From: Entamoeba histolytica HM-1:IMSS
Taxonomy: Eukaryota > Evosea > Mastigamoebida > Endamoebidae
Direction: 5' to 3'
NCBI RefSeq assembly: GCF_000208925.1
Contig: NW_001914923.1
Coordinates: forward strand, 1-64,000
Length of the DNA stretch: 64,000 nucleotides
Shown: in pieces, positions 44,560 through 56,442 of the stretch
Position numbering within the stretch: position 1 is the first letter of the stretch
Layout of the letters: each line of letters starts with the position of its first letter
The notes under the pieces: generated by a model
Told to the model about the DNA's origin: nothing
What the model saw: the letters and a program-made list of their open reading frames with translations, nothing else
Databases searched by the model: none
Translations under genes and position numbers: made by a program

Positions 44560-45801
44560 TATTTGTTTAAGAATTTATGCAGTAAAGTATTTAATTATAT
44601 TGAACTGGTTTTTAGTTATTCTTTGTTATTTCATTTTGTATTGTTATATTGTAATGTAGATAATGAAAATAAGATTATCACCTATGTAAATTGTATGTGT
44701 ATTAATTCAATTTCAAATGAATTTATTGATATTAGTATAATTATTTATGAGTTGTTATTCAACTTTATGTTCATATTGGACAATTTTATTTTGTGCACTA
44801 GATAGACATTTAAATCAAAGAATGTTATAATACAAATAGAATAAAGAATTTCTAAAATTAATACCATCCTTGTATAATAATTGAAACAAATATTAAACTT
44901 TAATTTAATTTTAACAATGGAAATAGTCAAACAAGAATAAATGATGATAATGTTGAGTTATCAGTTAAGTTATTTGGTAATTATCACCATACCTATTATT
45001 TACCTATTCAATATACTTCTATTAATTCAATTGATACCAAATTAAAATTAGAATCAAATAATGGGATATGGTATATAATATCATCATATGAATGAAAATT
45101 CAATCAAATAACATCAACTCTAATAAATAGTAAATATTTCAATAAAACATGTAATCGAATAATTCTTCATTTTAATGTTAATAATATTAAAATTCATTAA
45201 GTAACAACGGAATGTAATAATACATTTTCAATATATGAAGAAGATTTTAATTCGGATATAGTTACTGTTACTTATTTCTCAAATATTTATTATCAATTAC
45301 AAATATCAAACTATATTATTATAAATAACTATGTTTTGTCAGATATTCATACAGTTTATATATACCCTAATCAATGGTTAAAATATGAATCTACAAATCA
45401 AACAACTCTCTACATTTATCGAAAGAAGGAGTCATATCAAAAAAATTGAATTTAAATTAACAAATGAACAATTAATTAAATTAACAACAATAACTAAAGA
45501 AGTTGAAGATAGTGACAAGTCAATTTCAGTAGTAATTATTTCTTTATTAAAACAATTAACATATTTAATTATTGTAAAATTTTTATGAACAAGAAGAGAT
45601 AAAGTATGAATATTCGAGTGAAATGAAATATATGAGATAATAATTGACATACTAACTATGATAATAGTATTTATAACGAATAACCGAGAGAATGACTTGA
45701 CTGTGAATATGGATATTATCTTAATTCAACATATGAATGTCAAATATGCGTGGATGTATAATTGGAAATGAAACACATTGTTATCAATGTGAAGTGTGAT
45801 A
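44560..45801 (+). pseudogene. 5' part of CXXC-rich surface-protein gene, decayed
   Basis: Coding-like sequence on the plus strand, in the same direction as the CXXC gene at 46932. It starts with a hydrophobic signal-like segment (44620-44655, FSYSLLFHFVLLYC), then a non-Cys-rich domain (VELSVKLFGNYHHTYYLPI, LKLESNNGIWYIISSYE, DIVTVTYFSNIYY) and the first Cys repeats (GYYLNSTYECQIC and GNETHCYQCEV) just before the inserted element. At least four stops or frameshifts (for example TGA at about 45095, TAA at about 45198) make it a pseudogene. Order and orientation match the N-terminus of large Entamoeba Cys-rich membrane proteins; that identity is inference. Confidence 0.6.
45793..45801. repeat. 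Left 9-bp target-site duplication
   Basis: AGTGTGATA, exactly repeated at 46895-46903 on the other side of the inverted-repeat element. Confidence 0.85.
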
Positions 45802-46894
45802 GGCAACGAAAAAAAGCAAATAATTGAAAAAGAAGAGAATGAATGATATAAAAGAATAAAAAGAAAGTAAGAAGTTTGATATGATGAAGAAAGAATAAAA
45901 GTAGAAAGGAGAGAAGATAAAAAGAAAGAAGATAAAGTGTAATAAAAGAAAAGAGATGATAAAAGAAGAAAAGAATGAAAATGGTGTATTTTTAATGTAA
46001 AAATTAGAAATATTCAATAATAAGTGTCTAATTTAATGATTCAAAATAATTAATATTGTTTTATTGATGAAAATATTTTATTATTTTTTATGTTTATTAT
46101 TTATATGTATAATTTAAACATGATGTTTATTATATATTCAATAATATGTGTTATGTTATTATAACATGTAATAAGTGATAACATATAAATGAAAATGATA
46201 TGAATATATGATATAGAATATAGAAAAAAAGAATAATAAGAATAAATGATAAATAAATATAGAAATGATAATAAATGATATAATAATAAATGATAAATAA
46301 ATATAGAAATGATAATAAATGATATAATAATAAAATCAAAATATAAAAGATAAATTTAATATTAATATAAATCAAAAGAGAATAAATATAAAATGAAAAT
46401 AGATATAAATGATAATAATATAAAAATGATAAAGATAAATATTCAAATAAACAAATACAACTAAATATAAAAGAATAACAATAAGAAAATCTAAATAATA
46501 TAAACATAAAAAACATAAAATAAGAATAATATAATAATATATAGATAATAAGAAGAATACAATGATATACATATTATAAACAGAGAAATAAATATATAAA
46601 AATAAGATACATAAATAACATATAAATAAAAGAATATAAATAATTAAATATGATTAAATATGATTCATCAAATCACCTATTTCATTAATATTTCATACAA
46701 AATGAATACAATTGATTATAAAATATAAACATAAATATATACAGATTGTGTATTTATCATACTTTTTATTTTTTTATTTTTTTAGGAGCAAAATATAATA
46801 AATGGAAAATTCTATGGATGCAAATTATTTTGCATCTTTTTTCTTTTTTTGCAAATTATTTAGATGCATTTTTTCTTTGCTAATTTTCGTACCC
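45802..46894 (-). mobile_element. TIR element, 1.09-kb deleted copy 2, with exact 9-bp TSD
   Basis: Ends are GGCAACGAAAAAAAGCAAAT and, on the other strand, GGGTACGAAAATTAGCAAAG: imperfect TIRs matching at 15-16 of 20 positions. It is flanked by AGTGTGATA on both sides. Sequence is the reverse complement of the 1.9-kb copies but lacks an internal 843-bp part. No coding capacity. The 9-bp duplication and TIR structure fit a non-autonomous Mutator-like element; the source transposase is not in the window. The insertion lies inside the CXXC-rich gene. Confidence 0.85.
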
Positions 46895-46903
46895 AGTGTG
46901 ATA
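46895..46903. repeat. Right 9-bp target-site duplication
   Basis: AGTGTGATA, identical to 45793-45801. Confidence 0.85.
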
Positions 46904-48218
46904 TGTCAATGAAAATGGAGAATGCAAAAGAATGAATAATTGTAAGAAGTCAGAAAGAAATTATTGTTTAAAATGTTTAAATGGATATAAAATAGAAAAT
47001 AATAAATGTGTTAAAGATAAAGAAGAATGTTATTATGAAGGAAATGAATGTGTTTCATGTTCAAATGAATATACATTAAATAATGGAACATGTGAAAGTA
47101 AAGAAAATAAAAATGGAAAGAATGAAGAAATATATTGTGAAAATGGAAAATACATCAAGAATAATAAATGTATAGAATGTACAGAATCAGCAATATGTAA
47201 TTCAGATGATATTGAATTAAAATGTAAAGATAACCAACAATTAGATAATAATAAATGTATAAATGAAACACGTGAAGAAGGAAAGATAAAAGATCAAAAT
47301 GGAAAATGTAATTCCAATATTTCAAATTGTTCAAATGAATCATATGTTAATGGAAAATATGTTGAATGTTTAACAACATATTCACTTAATTCAAAAGGAG
47401 AATGTATTAATACAACAATAGAAAATTGTGAAGAACAAAATACATATGGATGTAAACGATGTTCAGATGGATATTATTTAACAACAAATATGAAATGTTC
47501 AAAATGTGATGATAATTGTAAAACATGTTTTAGTTCAGCTATATATTATATGAGTTGTTCTAGTGATAAATATTTAAGTAGTAATAGAACATGTCAATCA
47601 AATAATGAATTAAATGGAACATGTTTACAACTATTAGCAGATGGAAGTGGATGTGGAATATGTAATAAAGGATATCATAGAAATGGAAAAGGATGTTTAG
47701 AATGTGGAGAAAAATGTTCAACATGCAATCAAAAAGATAAATGTATAACATGTGCAGATGGATATTTCATGAGTTGGATAGGAGAATGTAAATCAATAGA
47801 CGAAGTTAAAGGATGTAAAGGAGAAATAGATAAAGAATATGGATGTAGAGAATGTTCAGAAGGATATTATTTAATAAATAAAGAATGTTCAAAATGTAAA
47901 GAGAATTGTACAAGATGTTCAACAGAGAATGAATGTAATAGTTGTGAAAATGAATATGTATTAACAAATAAAGAATGTATTTACTATTTAGATATTAATA
48001 AATGTAAAGAAGTAAAGAATAATAAATGTTGGAAATGTTCATTTTGGTATGGAACGAATGAAGAAGGAAATGAATGTAATAAAGAAGTAGTATGGTGGAT
48101 GATAATGATAATTGTCATTATTATAGTTATTATCATTATTATAACAATTGTAATGATAATAATGATTACTAATTACATAATGAAGAGAAGAGAAAAGAAA
48201 AAACAAGAGAAGTTATAG
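46904..48218 (+). pseudogene. 3' part of CXXC-rich transmembrane surface protein
   Basis: Open from the insertion boundary through YVNENGECKR, with the first Met at 46932 giving 428 aa. It has many CXXC and Cys-Lys-Cys repeats (NCKTC, CGEKCSTC, CITCADGYF, CRECSEGYYL, CTRCSTENEC), a furin/variant-surface-like pattern. A long Ile/Val transmembrane helix follows (about residues 390-415) and a short basic cytosolic tail (KRREKKKQEKL), with no kinase domain. With the element in place the piece lacks a signal peptide and normal promoter, so surface expression is unlikely even though this half is open. Entamoeba has many CXXC-rich membrane proteins and receptor kinases of this build. Confidence 0.75.
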
Positions 48219-48604
48219 AAAGAATAAGTTAATGAAAGAATAAGTTTCACAAGACAAAATTAAAAGAGTTGTTAAAGCTGAAACTACCTAAATGAACTTT
48301 GCTTTATTATAAATATAATTTAATAAACCAATAACTTACACAGTTCAAAATGATGTAAAAACAAGTAATTACTATTATCTACTAAAGTACATACTTGAAT
48401 TTAAAATTTATCAATTTTTAATTTGAATATCTCTGATTTTCTTTACAATTATTACTTTGTGAGTCAATAATTGTTCTTATATCACCTCTACAGTGAGTAA
48501 GGTATTTTGTTTTATTCTTTTAAAATGAAACATATGGATATATATTTATTTCTGTTATTTTATAAAAAGTCATAAAAACAAGAAGTATTTAAAATGATTA
48601 TTAA
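48219..48604. other. Convergent spacer, nothing recognised
   Basis: 386 bp between the stops of the CXXC gene and the MMPL transporter. No ORF or repeat seen. Confidence 0.4.
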
Positions 48605-51136
48605 TTAGTTTAATAAAGCAGTTTTTTCATTTCCCTCTTCACTATCATTTTGGGTATTATGAATGATTGGGGTTTCTTCTGAAACTTCTGGAGAGATAGT
48701 ATCCATATATTTTTTGTAATTGTCAAATTGGATAGTATATTTTTTAGGGAACCAATTTAACTCTCCGAGTAAATTAACGATAGCAGGAAGAAGAATTGAA
48801 CGAATAACAAAAGTGTCTAGTAACACACTAAACATTAAGATAAATGCAAATTGGTTCAACATCAAAATAGCACTTAAGAATAATCCTGAGAAAGCTATTG
48901 CCATAATAATACCTGCATAAGAAATTAAATACCCAGCCTTCTCTACACCGATGATAACGCTTAAATGAGTTGACAATCCTTTTCTTCTTAATTCCATAAT
49001 TCTTGAAAACAAAAAGATATCATAGTCAGAAGATAGTCCAATAATAATAGGGAAAGTAATTACAGGAACACACCAATACAAACCAATTGACTCTTTCATT
49101 ATTTGTGACGTCCAATCAAAATAGTCATTACAAAATACAAATGATGCAAATCCATAAATCCATAACACAGTAGTAATAGTTGAAAATACAATTCTTAGGG
49201 GAGCAATAAATGATTGGAATGAAATAGCTGTAACAATCACTAAAAGAACAAACAATACAATGATAATAATTGGGAAATATTTAAAACAAATTACAATAGA
49301 ATCTGAAATATCAACTTCAAAACCTCTAACATAAATTTGAAATTGTGGATATTTAGAAGTAATATCTGAAATAATGTCTCTTACAATTTTTAATTTTTGG
49401 TCTGAATATTCTTTAGGATTAAACAATGGAATGAAAGAACAACGTGTTGTTGTGTTATCTGGTGAAACTGCAGAATTGAATAACCAGTGATATAGAGGAT
49501 CATTTAATACTAATTTCATAATTTTAGCATTAAGCATATGACCTCCAAAGTAATTAATACAATAGTATGATGTTTTATCAAAATCTTCTGGTTTTTCTAA
49601 GAATTTTTCCATTAATTCTTTTGTTACATTATAATAAGCAGTACTAAATACGTTGTACTGTGTTTCATTTCCACTAATAACAAGTTCATATGGATAAATA
49701 ATTCCATCTGGATATTCATTGAGGATGTAAGACCTTGATATCATTGAATCTGATTTTGCAGGAATGATTTGATTATCTTCTTCATTCCAACTGAAATCTT
49801 TAATAAAAACACATAATGGTGCAATACAAACTAATGCGATAAGAATACTAACAAAAGATATTTTCTTATTTGATAAAAAGACAGCAAATTTATACCACAA
49901 TGAATCTTTACTATGATAACTTTTTTCTTTGTTTTCTGCCCATACTCTACAACGTTTAATACATGGAATAAATCCTCTTTTAGAAAAGAAATTTGGGAAT
50001 ATACCTAAAAGAGATGGTGTTAAAGTTAGATTGACAATAATAGTAATAAATATGGAAATAGCTGCACCCATTCCTAAAGTAATAATAACATCTAATGGAA
50101 AGAAACATAGTGATACAAAACAAAGTGTTAATAATCCTCCTGATGTAAAAATAATTCTTCCTGCATGTTGTAAAGTATTTTTTATAACATCATAATAACT
50201 TTGTTCAATTGATAATTCTTCTGAAAAACGAGTTAGTAAGAATAAAGAATAATCAATAGACATTGCTGCAATACATGACATCATTAAGGCAGGAGCAACA
50301 CCATAAATATCAATAGCAAAAGTAATAGGATACATGATTCCAAATGCCACAACAAATGAAGTTATAATTGTACATAATGGAATAATCATTAGTGACAATG
50401 ATTTAAGTACCCAAAGTAATACTAAAATAGCAATTGGAATACATGAAATATCCATTTTCATTAGTGACACCATAATTTCTTCTTGTAAATCAACACTTCC
50501 AGGTTCAAATCCAGTTACTCCAACATAATATTTATCTGTTTCATTGTTTAATCGTTTAATTTCTTTCCTTAATGATTTCACGAATTTTGGAATCGCTGTA
50601 CCATCTCTATCATCAATTGTAACAATAATTGTTGTAACATCTCCTGACTTCCCGACAAATTGTTTTTTAATTATTTCTAATGCAGTTTGGTCAATTATAG
50701 TTGCATTAGAAGAATTAGGAAGAAGATAATATCCTTCAGCAGAAAGAATGATTGGTTGTTCTTGCATCCAACTGTTTAGTTGATGTGAAAATGTTTCAGT
50801 ATATGGTGTAAGAACAGAAGAATTATCAATTGTTTTAATAGCTACAATATTTTGACCTTCTTTAAACACATCAGGATATTTCTCATTAACCAACTGATTT
50901 GCACTATATGCTAATGTCCCTTTTGGAGGTTCAATAAACAATGATGTAGCTCCAAGAAATTTTAGTGCTGGATAAGCAAATCCAATAACAGCAAGAATCC
51001 AAAATATTACAATTACAAATCTTAATTTGTGTATATATCTAAAAAGAAAATTAAATATTTTATCACCCCTTCTTTCTTCTCTTTTTACTTCAATATGTCT
51101 TGAATCATTTGATTGTGCTTGTTGTGTTTCTTCCAT
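48605..51136 (-). CDS. MMPL/RND-family membrane transporter
   Basis: An 843-aa polytopic protein with the RND duplication: TM1, a large extracytosolic loop (about 55-225), TM2-6, a second TM7 plus loop (about 440-620), TM8-12. The two proton-relay Asp-Tyr motifs typical of MmpL are present: SIDYSLFLLTRF near residue 293 and SSDYDIFLFSR near 700. TSLFIEPPKGT after TM1 is also MMPL-like. Such proteins export lipids or hydrophobic compounds using the proton gradient; eukaryotic Patched/Dispatched/NPC1 are distant relatives. Acidic N- and C-terminal tails are cytosolic. Substrate unknown. The close likeness to bacterial MMPL suggests old lateral transfer. Confidence 0.85.
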   Translation of the reverse strand: MEETQQAQSNDSRHIEVKREERRGDKIFNFLFRYIHKLRFVIVIFWILAVIGFAYPALKFLGATSLFIEPPKGTLAYSANQLVNEKYPDVFKEGQNIVAIKTIDNSSVLTPYTETFSHQLNSWMQEQPIILSAEGYYLLPNSSNATIIDQTALEIIKKQFVGKSGDVTTIIVTIDDRDGTAIPKFVKSLRKEIKRLNNETDKYYVGVTGFEPGSVDLQEEIMVSLMKMDISCIPIAILVLLWVLKSLSLMIIPLCTIITSFVVAFGIMYPITFAIDIYGVAPALMMSCIAAMSIDYSLFLLTRFSEELSIEQSYYDVIKNTLQHAGRIIFTSGGLLTLCFVSLCFFPLDVIITLGMGAAISIFITIIVNLTLTPSLLGIFPNFFSKRGFIPCIKRCRVWAENKEKSYHSKDSLWYKFAVFLSNKKISFVSILIALVCIAPLCVFIKDFSWNEEDNQIIPAKSDSMISRSYILNEYPDGIIYPYELVISGNETQYNVFSTAYYNVTKELMEKFLEKPEDFDKTSYYCINYFGGHMLNAKIMKLVLNDPLYHWLFNSAVSPDNTTTRCSFIPLFNPKEYSDQKLKIVRDIISDITSKYPQFQIYVRGFEVDISDSIVICFKYFPIIIIVLFVLLVIVTAISFQSFIAPLRIVFSTITTVLWIYGFASFVFCNDYFDWTSQIMKESIGLYWCVPVITFPIIIGLSSDYDIFLFSRIMELRRKGLSTHLSVIIGVEKAGYLISYAGIIMAIAFSGLFLSAILMLNQFAFILMFSVLLDTFVIRSILLPAIVNLLGELNWFPKKYTIQFDNYKKYMDTISPEVSEETPIIHNTQNDSEEGNEKTALLN

Positions 51137-53753
51137 TATTTATTTATCTATTTTCTTTTAGACGTGTAGGGTTTTATCCAACTTAGAAAAACAAGTGATT
51201 TTGGTGGTTATAAAATGAACTTCTATCCTCCTATTTTACTTTTTCCATAAAACTGTTTCTTGATTAACTTTGATTTTTGTTTTTTTTTTAATTTTTCTGT
51301 TTCTAAAAAATCTGAACATTATACTCCCATGTCTAAACATATGAAAAAATAACTCCACACAACCTCTCTTATTTTCTAGACAATGATTCAAAAATGAATA
51401 ACACAATTTATTAAGAAAAATAAACAAAGAAGAATCAATGAGAGGTTAAAAGATAATAAAATAAATTAAAGGTATTTATATAGATAATGAAATATTTACT
51501 TTAACTTTATAACTATTCTTACAAGAGAGATAAAATACTTATTAACTTTAGTTTGTTTAAAGTTCTTAATGATAATATAAACAACTCCAAAACTTCTTGA
51601 TGATTTAATATTTTGGGATTTTCTTTTATGACATTTATTTTTTTTTTGATAACGTTATGAGTTAGTTACAACCTTAAAAAGAAGAGCTGGGTTTAGAAGA
51701 ATTAATGATAATGAATAAGTTTATTCTAACCAAATTAGTTTTAATATGAAAGACTGAAAATTAAATTCTCAATCAGTTTCATTTATAATAAAAATCTGAT
51801 AATATCATTTGTTTATCATAAAAATAACAAATAATAACGGAATTATAAATATAAAGAATGACTCAAAAATATACTTATTTATAAAGTATTTTTATTTTAA
51901 TAAGAGAGTTACAGAATATTTTGTAATTACCAAAGTGTTAACAACAAGGGTGTTTTTTTTAACAAATACTTCAACATATTATAAACCAATGTTAATTAAC
52001 ATAACTACAATATAATTAAACAATAAAGATAAAGAAACAGATGATGTTGTTATATTTGTTTAAGAATTTATTTCAGAAACAAATAATAGTGTGTTCTGTT
52101 AAAAGAATGATTAATTTCATTAGTACAGAAAAAAATAAAATAGTAAAAACATTTAAACCCAATTTATAAACAACTACCAAAACAACTTATGAATACTTTA
52201 ATTAACAAAATACTATATAACAATATATATTATCATTTTTAAAACATAATACTCTTAAATAAAAACAAATTGAATCTAAAAGTATAATATTTCAAAAGGA
52301 ATAAATTTTTTTGAGACTTTAACAACCAAAATATCAATTCCAAAAATAATAATATTTAAATTTGTTGAAGAATCAAAGATTGATTATTTGAAATTTTTTC
52401 AAATAAAAATAACTTATTTCACTCTTATTTTTATTTAGTATATACCATTCTATATTATGAAATATAAATAGTTCAATTAATCCCTTTTATTAATACCATA
52501 TATACCAATGTAAACTATAATCTTTCATTATTTTCTATATTTTTTTATTTTTGAATAAGAACCAATTCAATCTGTTTTAAACAAACAAAATCAATAAATA
52601 TAACTATTTAAATAATATATAAACTAGTAATTAATCATAAATAATTTGAAATTCAATAATATTATACAGTTAATGAAATATATATTTCTTTATTCAATTT
52701 AGATTATTAAACTAAAATTACAGATGCAAGTACTATAAAAAGTGATCTTTCTTCCTCTTGAAATTAAATAGTTATAGAACAGACTTTGTCAGATACTATA
52801 TTTTGTTAGTATGTTTGTTTTAATATTTAATAAGTAGTTAAATGAACAAATATTCTCATTCTAACTGATAATATATCTAATGTCCATTACAAAGACTATT
52901 TCAATTTTTACTATTTAGTATATTTTAATCATACTTATTTGTTGATTTATTTCAATAACTCTTTTCTTCTTTTCTTATTTATATTATAATGGTTTATTCT
53001 ATGTTAACAATGTTAATCTTATTGTATTTAATTTATAAAATTAACTCTTTCATATAATAATACAGTGAACGTTTCTTTTTAAATAAAATCTATTCTGATA
53101 ATTTTATTGTACAACGTTTGTTAAAACTTTGTTTCTTTTTCTATATAATTATTCACTTTATTCTATCTAAAAATCTCTTTAAGAATATATGAAACCAATT
53201 ATTCAACACATAACCAGTTCAAATAAAAACATTATTTTAAAGAATACTTTTAATCATAGAAAGTAGTACTAAATTAAATTCGATAGAGATGTCTAGTCTT
53301 TAAAAAGTTCTCAACTCTATTTTGTTGTTGAATGAAAAAAAAAATAATAGAAACAACTATCATAATGATACAACAACTAATTCTAGTAAAACCATAACTT
53401 ATTAATTGAAAAGAATAAAGACTAATAAACAAGTTATTTTTTTTTCTCTCTAAAGAAAAAGCAGAATATGAAAAAAACTTTAGACAATTTAAATCTATTT
53501 TCTTAATTGATTTTTGTATTACTCCATTAATAATATCCCTGTATACATTAATACATCTCTTTTAAGTATATACTCAATCAAAAACAATAACCTTTTCTCT
53601 AGCTAAAGAATCTAAATGAATAAAGAATAACATATGTCTGATAATTAAGACTAATAAATGAAAAACTCAATTTATAAATTTTGAGATTAAAAAGAAAAAA
53701 TCTGAAACGAAAAGAGAAAAAGGGCAAACTGAAATAAACATTAAACGTGAAAA
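51137..53753. other. 2.6-kb AT-rich gap with no recognised gene
   Basis: The largest unexplained stretch in the gene-rich half. Frames longer than 60 codons (51236-51427 minus, 51809-52015 plus, 53599-53796 minus) are low-complexity or lack domains. No match to the window's LINE or TIR elements was seen. The ends should hold the promoters of the MMPL gene and the cyclin. Confidence 0.4.
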
Positions 53754-54735
53754 ATGCAAAGACAAACAGAGTCTTTAGTCTATGCACCATCGTCAAAACG
53801 AGGAATTGAAAAAATGAGTGAAACTAATATCCTTCAACCAAATATTCAAACAAATATTAGAGATATTGACTCATTTGATTGTGACGACCCTTTTTTCATG
53901 ACAACATATGCAAAAGATATATTCAAATATTTAAAAGAAGAAGAAGAGTTAACGATAATCCCAACTGGTTTTATGACAGGTCAATTATATATTACACCAA
54001 AAATGAGACAAAAATTAGTTGATTGGATTGCTGAAATCTCTACAGTACTAACATTGTTATCTGAAACATATCTATTAACAATATATATTATTGATAAATA
54101 CCTTTCATTAAATAAAACAGTTGAACGGTTTGTTCTTTCATTAGTTAATACTTTTTTTTATCTTATTTGACTTATCTTTTATTAGAAATAATTTCCAATT
54201 GGTTGGAGTTGCTGCTGTTTTGATTGCTTCAAAGTTTGAAGAGTATTCATATGTTATTGTAAGTGATTTAGTTACATTAACAGGAGATGCATATACTGGT
54301 GATATGATTAAAAATATGGAATGTCAAATTTTAAATACCCTGAACTTCCAAATCATTAGACCAACTCCTTTAGACTTTCTTCGTCGTTTTTCAAGAGCAG
54401 CTGATAACACAGAAAAACCACACATTACTGCTCGTTATTTGATTGAGTTAGCAACATTAGATTATCAATTAATGGAAAAAAAAGTAAGTCTACTTGCTGC
54501 TGCATCAGTATATCTTGGAAGAAAAATGTGTGGAACAACTCCTTTTTGGGACGAAACAATGGCTTTTTATTCTGGATATTCTGAACAAGACATTCTTGGT
54601 ACAGCAAGATGTCTTAACATTTTACATAAATTTACAGTATGTTCTAAGAGTAGTAATTATTTAAAAATAAAAGAGAAATTTGAAGATGAACAACATAAAT
54701 TTGTTTCTCTTCTTCCTCCTTGTCCTGATTTTTAA
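53754..54735 (+). CDS. A/B-type cyclin, one intron
   Basis: Read as join(53754..54127,54186..54735), 307 aa. The 58-nt intron starts with the canonical GTTTGTT and ends TTATTAG; splicing gives KYLSLNKTVERNNFQLVGVAAVLIASKFEEY, shown here joined at VER|NNF, restoring the cyclin box. The first cyclin fold includes MRQKLVDWIAEISTVLTLLSETY (the MRxxLVDWxxE signature) and the second LDYQLMEKKVSLLAAASVYLG. The N-terminal 70 residues have no clear RxxL destruction box. It should bind and activate a CDK. A second donor 14 nt downstream (GTTAAT) would give a stop. Confidence 0.93.
54128..54185 (+). other. Intron of cyclin gene
   Basis: 58 nt, GTTTGTTCTT...TTATTAG, phase 2. It removes an in-frame TGA (54168-54170). 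Confidence 0.88.
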
Positions 54736-54903
54736 ATTACTTTTTTGTTATATTTTGTTGTTTTATATAACTAAATATTTTATTGATTAAAAACAATGAA
54801 TTTTTGTTATTTTTTAAAGAAACTAAATTTTTATAATTAAAAAATAATAAAATTATTATTATATAATAATAATAAAAAATAAAACTAAAAAATCATTTTC
54901 ATA

Positions 54904-56295
54904 ATGTCACAGACTGAATGGTCTTTAGATATCTCCGATTCAAACCAAATATCATTCGATGGACCTTCAGCCATCCATAAGTCTGTTTATTCAATTCCAT
55001 ATTCAGAACCTTCAAACTCATTTGTTTGCATATGTTGTAATACACTTTTCTTTGCAGAAAAGAATATATTGCGTTATTGTTCATTTGGAAGTGATAAAAT
55101 TGAACGTATTGAATTAACTAAACCAATAATTCATCTTGCCTCTCTTGATGAAGGAATTGTTGTGATTTGTGAAGATTATATTATTATTTATAATGTTAAA
55201 AGTGGATTTTTTGAGAGACGTAAATATTCAAATTATAATAAAGTTATTGTGCATTGTAATGTTTCATCAAATGGTCAAACTATATTTTTTATGACAGACT
55301 CAGCAGTAATTAGTATGAGTTGGCCAGAAATGGAAAATCAACAACGTCTTTCATTTATAGAGACAGACACTCAATTACAAAACATTAAACAAATAGCAGG
55401 AGAAGACAAGTTAATTCTTGTTTATGGTATTTCTCTTTCAGCTTTTCTTTGTATTTTTGAAACAAAAGCTGTAATTGCAACAACAACAAAAATGTTATTA
55501 GTGAATATTACTTTCGATGATCTTGTTGTTGATTGTATTCATGCAAAAAACAGGCTATTTATTCAAACCCAAAAAGAGTTTTTAGTCTTTGAACAAAAGA
55601 TTAGTTCTTTAGATAAATTAAAAAAGTTAGGTTCATGGAAAATTCCTGATAATACACAATGTAAATTAAACCCTTACGGTGCTTCTTTCTTAAATGCCAA
55701 AACCTGTGTGTTTTTTAGATGGACTTCTGATATGAAACAACCTCATATTGACCGAATTGTATTTGGAAGTAATTTTGTTAACATTATTACTGTTGTTAAT
55801 AAAAATCAAATTATTTCAAAGACTTTAGGTGGGTTTTTACTTAGTGAAATCCCTGAAATTGACAAAGCAGAAATAAGAGAAACTAAAAAAGTTGAAAAGA
55901 AAAAAGTCGATGAAGAACAACCTTCTGTACCACCACAACAACAAGTTAAACCTCAAACCGAAATTGAAGAATCTCAAGAAGGTTTAAAAAAAGAAATACC
56001 AAAAAATAAAGACATTGAAATATCTAGTAGTAAAATTAATATCAGTAATAATGCTCCTTCTCCTGTACCTGTTGTTGTACCTGAAAATGATCAAACAATA
56101 AGAGCTCCAACACCAAAAAATATAACTAAAAGAAAAGAAATTGATAAAGAAAAGGAATTAAAAAGAAGAAAAATATTAGAAAAATTTAATCAAACAAATC
56201 AGTCATTAGCAAAAGTTGTTTCTTTCCTTAAAGGATTAGAAGAAAAGCCATATTGTTCTGAGTTACCAGATATATTAAAGCAACTTAAATTTTAA
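54904..56295 (+). CDS. Beta-propeller-like protein with disordered tail, function unknown
   Basis: 463 aa. The first about 320 residues alternate short hydrophobic strands (IIHLASLDEGIVVICEDYII, TIFFMTDSAVISMSW, LFIQTQKEFLVFEQ) as in a WD40-like or other beta propeller, though no clear GH-WD repeats are visible. Residues 330-420 are Lys/Glu/Pro/Gln-rich and disordered; 415-463 form a helix or coiled coil (KELKRRKILEKFNQTNQSLA). I do not recognise the family; scaffold roles (mRNA decay, nuclear pore, autophagy) are possible but unsupported. No intron seen. Confidence 0.75.
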   Translation: MSQTEWSLDISDSNQISFDGPSAIHKSVYSIPYSEPSNSFVCICCNTLFFAEKNILRYCSFGSDKIERIELTKPIIHLASLDEGIVVICEDYIIIYNVKSGFFERRKYSNYNKVIVHCNVSSNGQTIFFMTDSAVISMSWPEMENQQRLSFIETDTQLQNIKQIAGEDKLILVYGISLSAFLCIFETKAVIATTTKMLLVNITFDDLVVDCIHAKNRLFIQTQKEFLVFEQKISSLDKLKKLGSWKIPDNTQCKLNPYGASFLNAKTCVFFRWTSDMKQPHIDRIVFGSNFVNIITVVNKNQIISKTLGGFLLSEIPEIDKAEIRETKKVEKKKVDEEQPSVPPQQQVKPQTEIEESQEGLKKEIPKNKDIEISSSKINISNNAPSPVPVVVPENDQTIRAPTPKNITKRKEIDKEKELKRRKILEKFNQTNQSLAKVVSFLKGLEEKPYCSELPDILKQLKF

Positions 56296-56442
56296 AATAC
56301 AAATTAATTTTTTGTTATTTGAGTATTTTGTTATTATGAATAAAAAAATAAATAAAAAGAAGAAAATATTTTAAAATAATTTGATTTAATGAATTAAAAA
56401 TAATATATTAGAAAGAAATAAAAAATTTTAACAAATTGTAAA

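Noticed and set aside
54168..54198. Cyclin as two separate genes
   Set aside because: A canonical GTTTGTT...TAG intron joins both parts in frame and restores the cyclin box.
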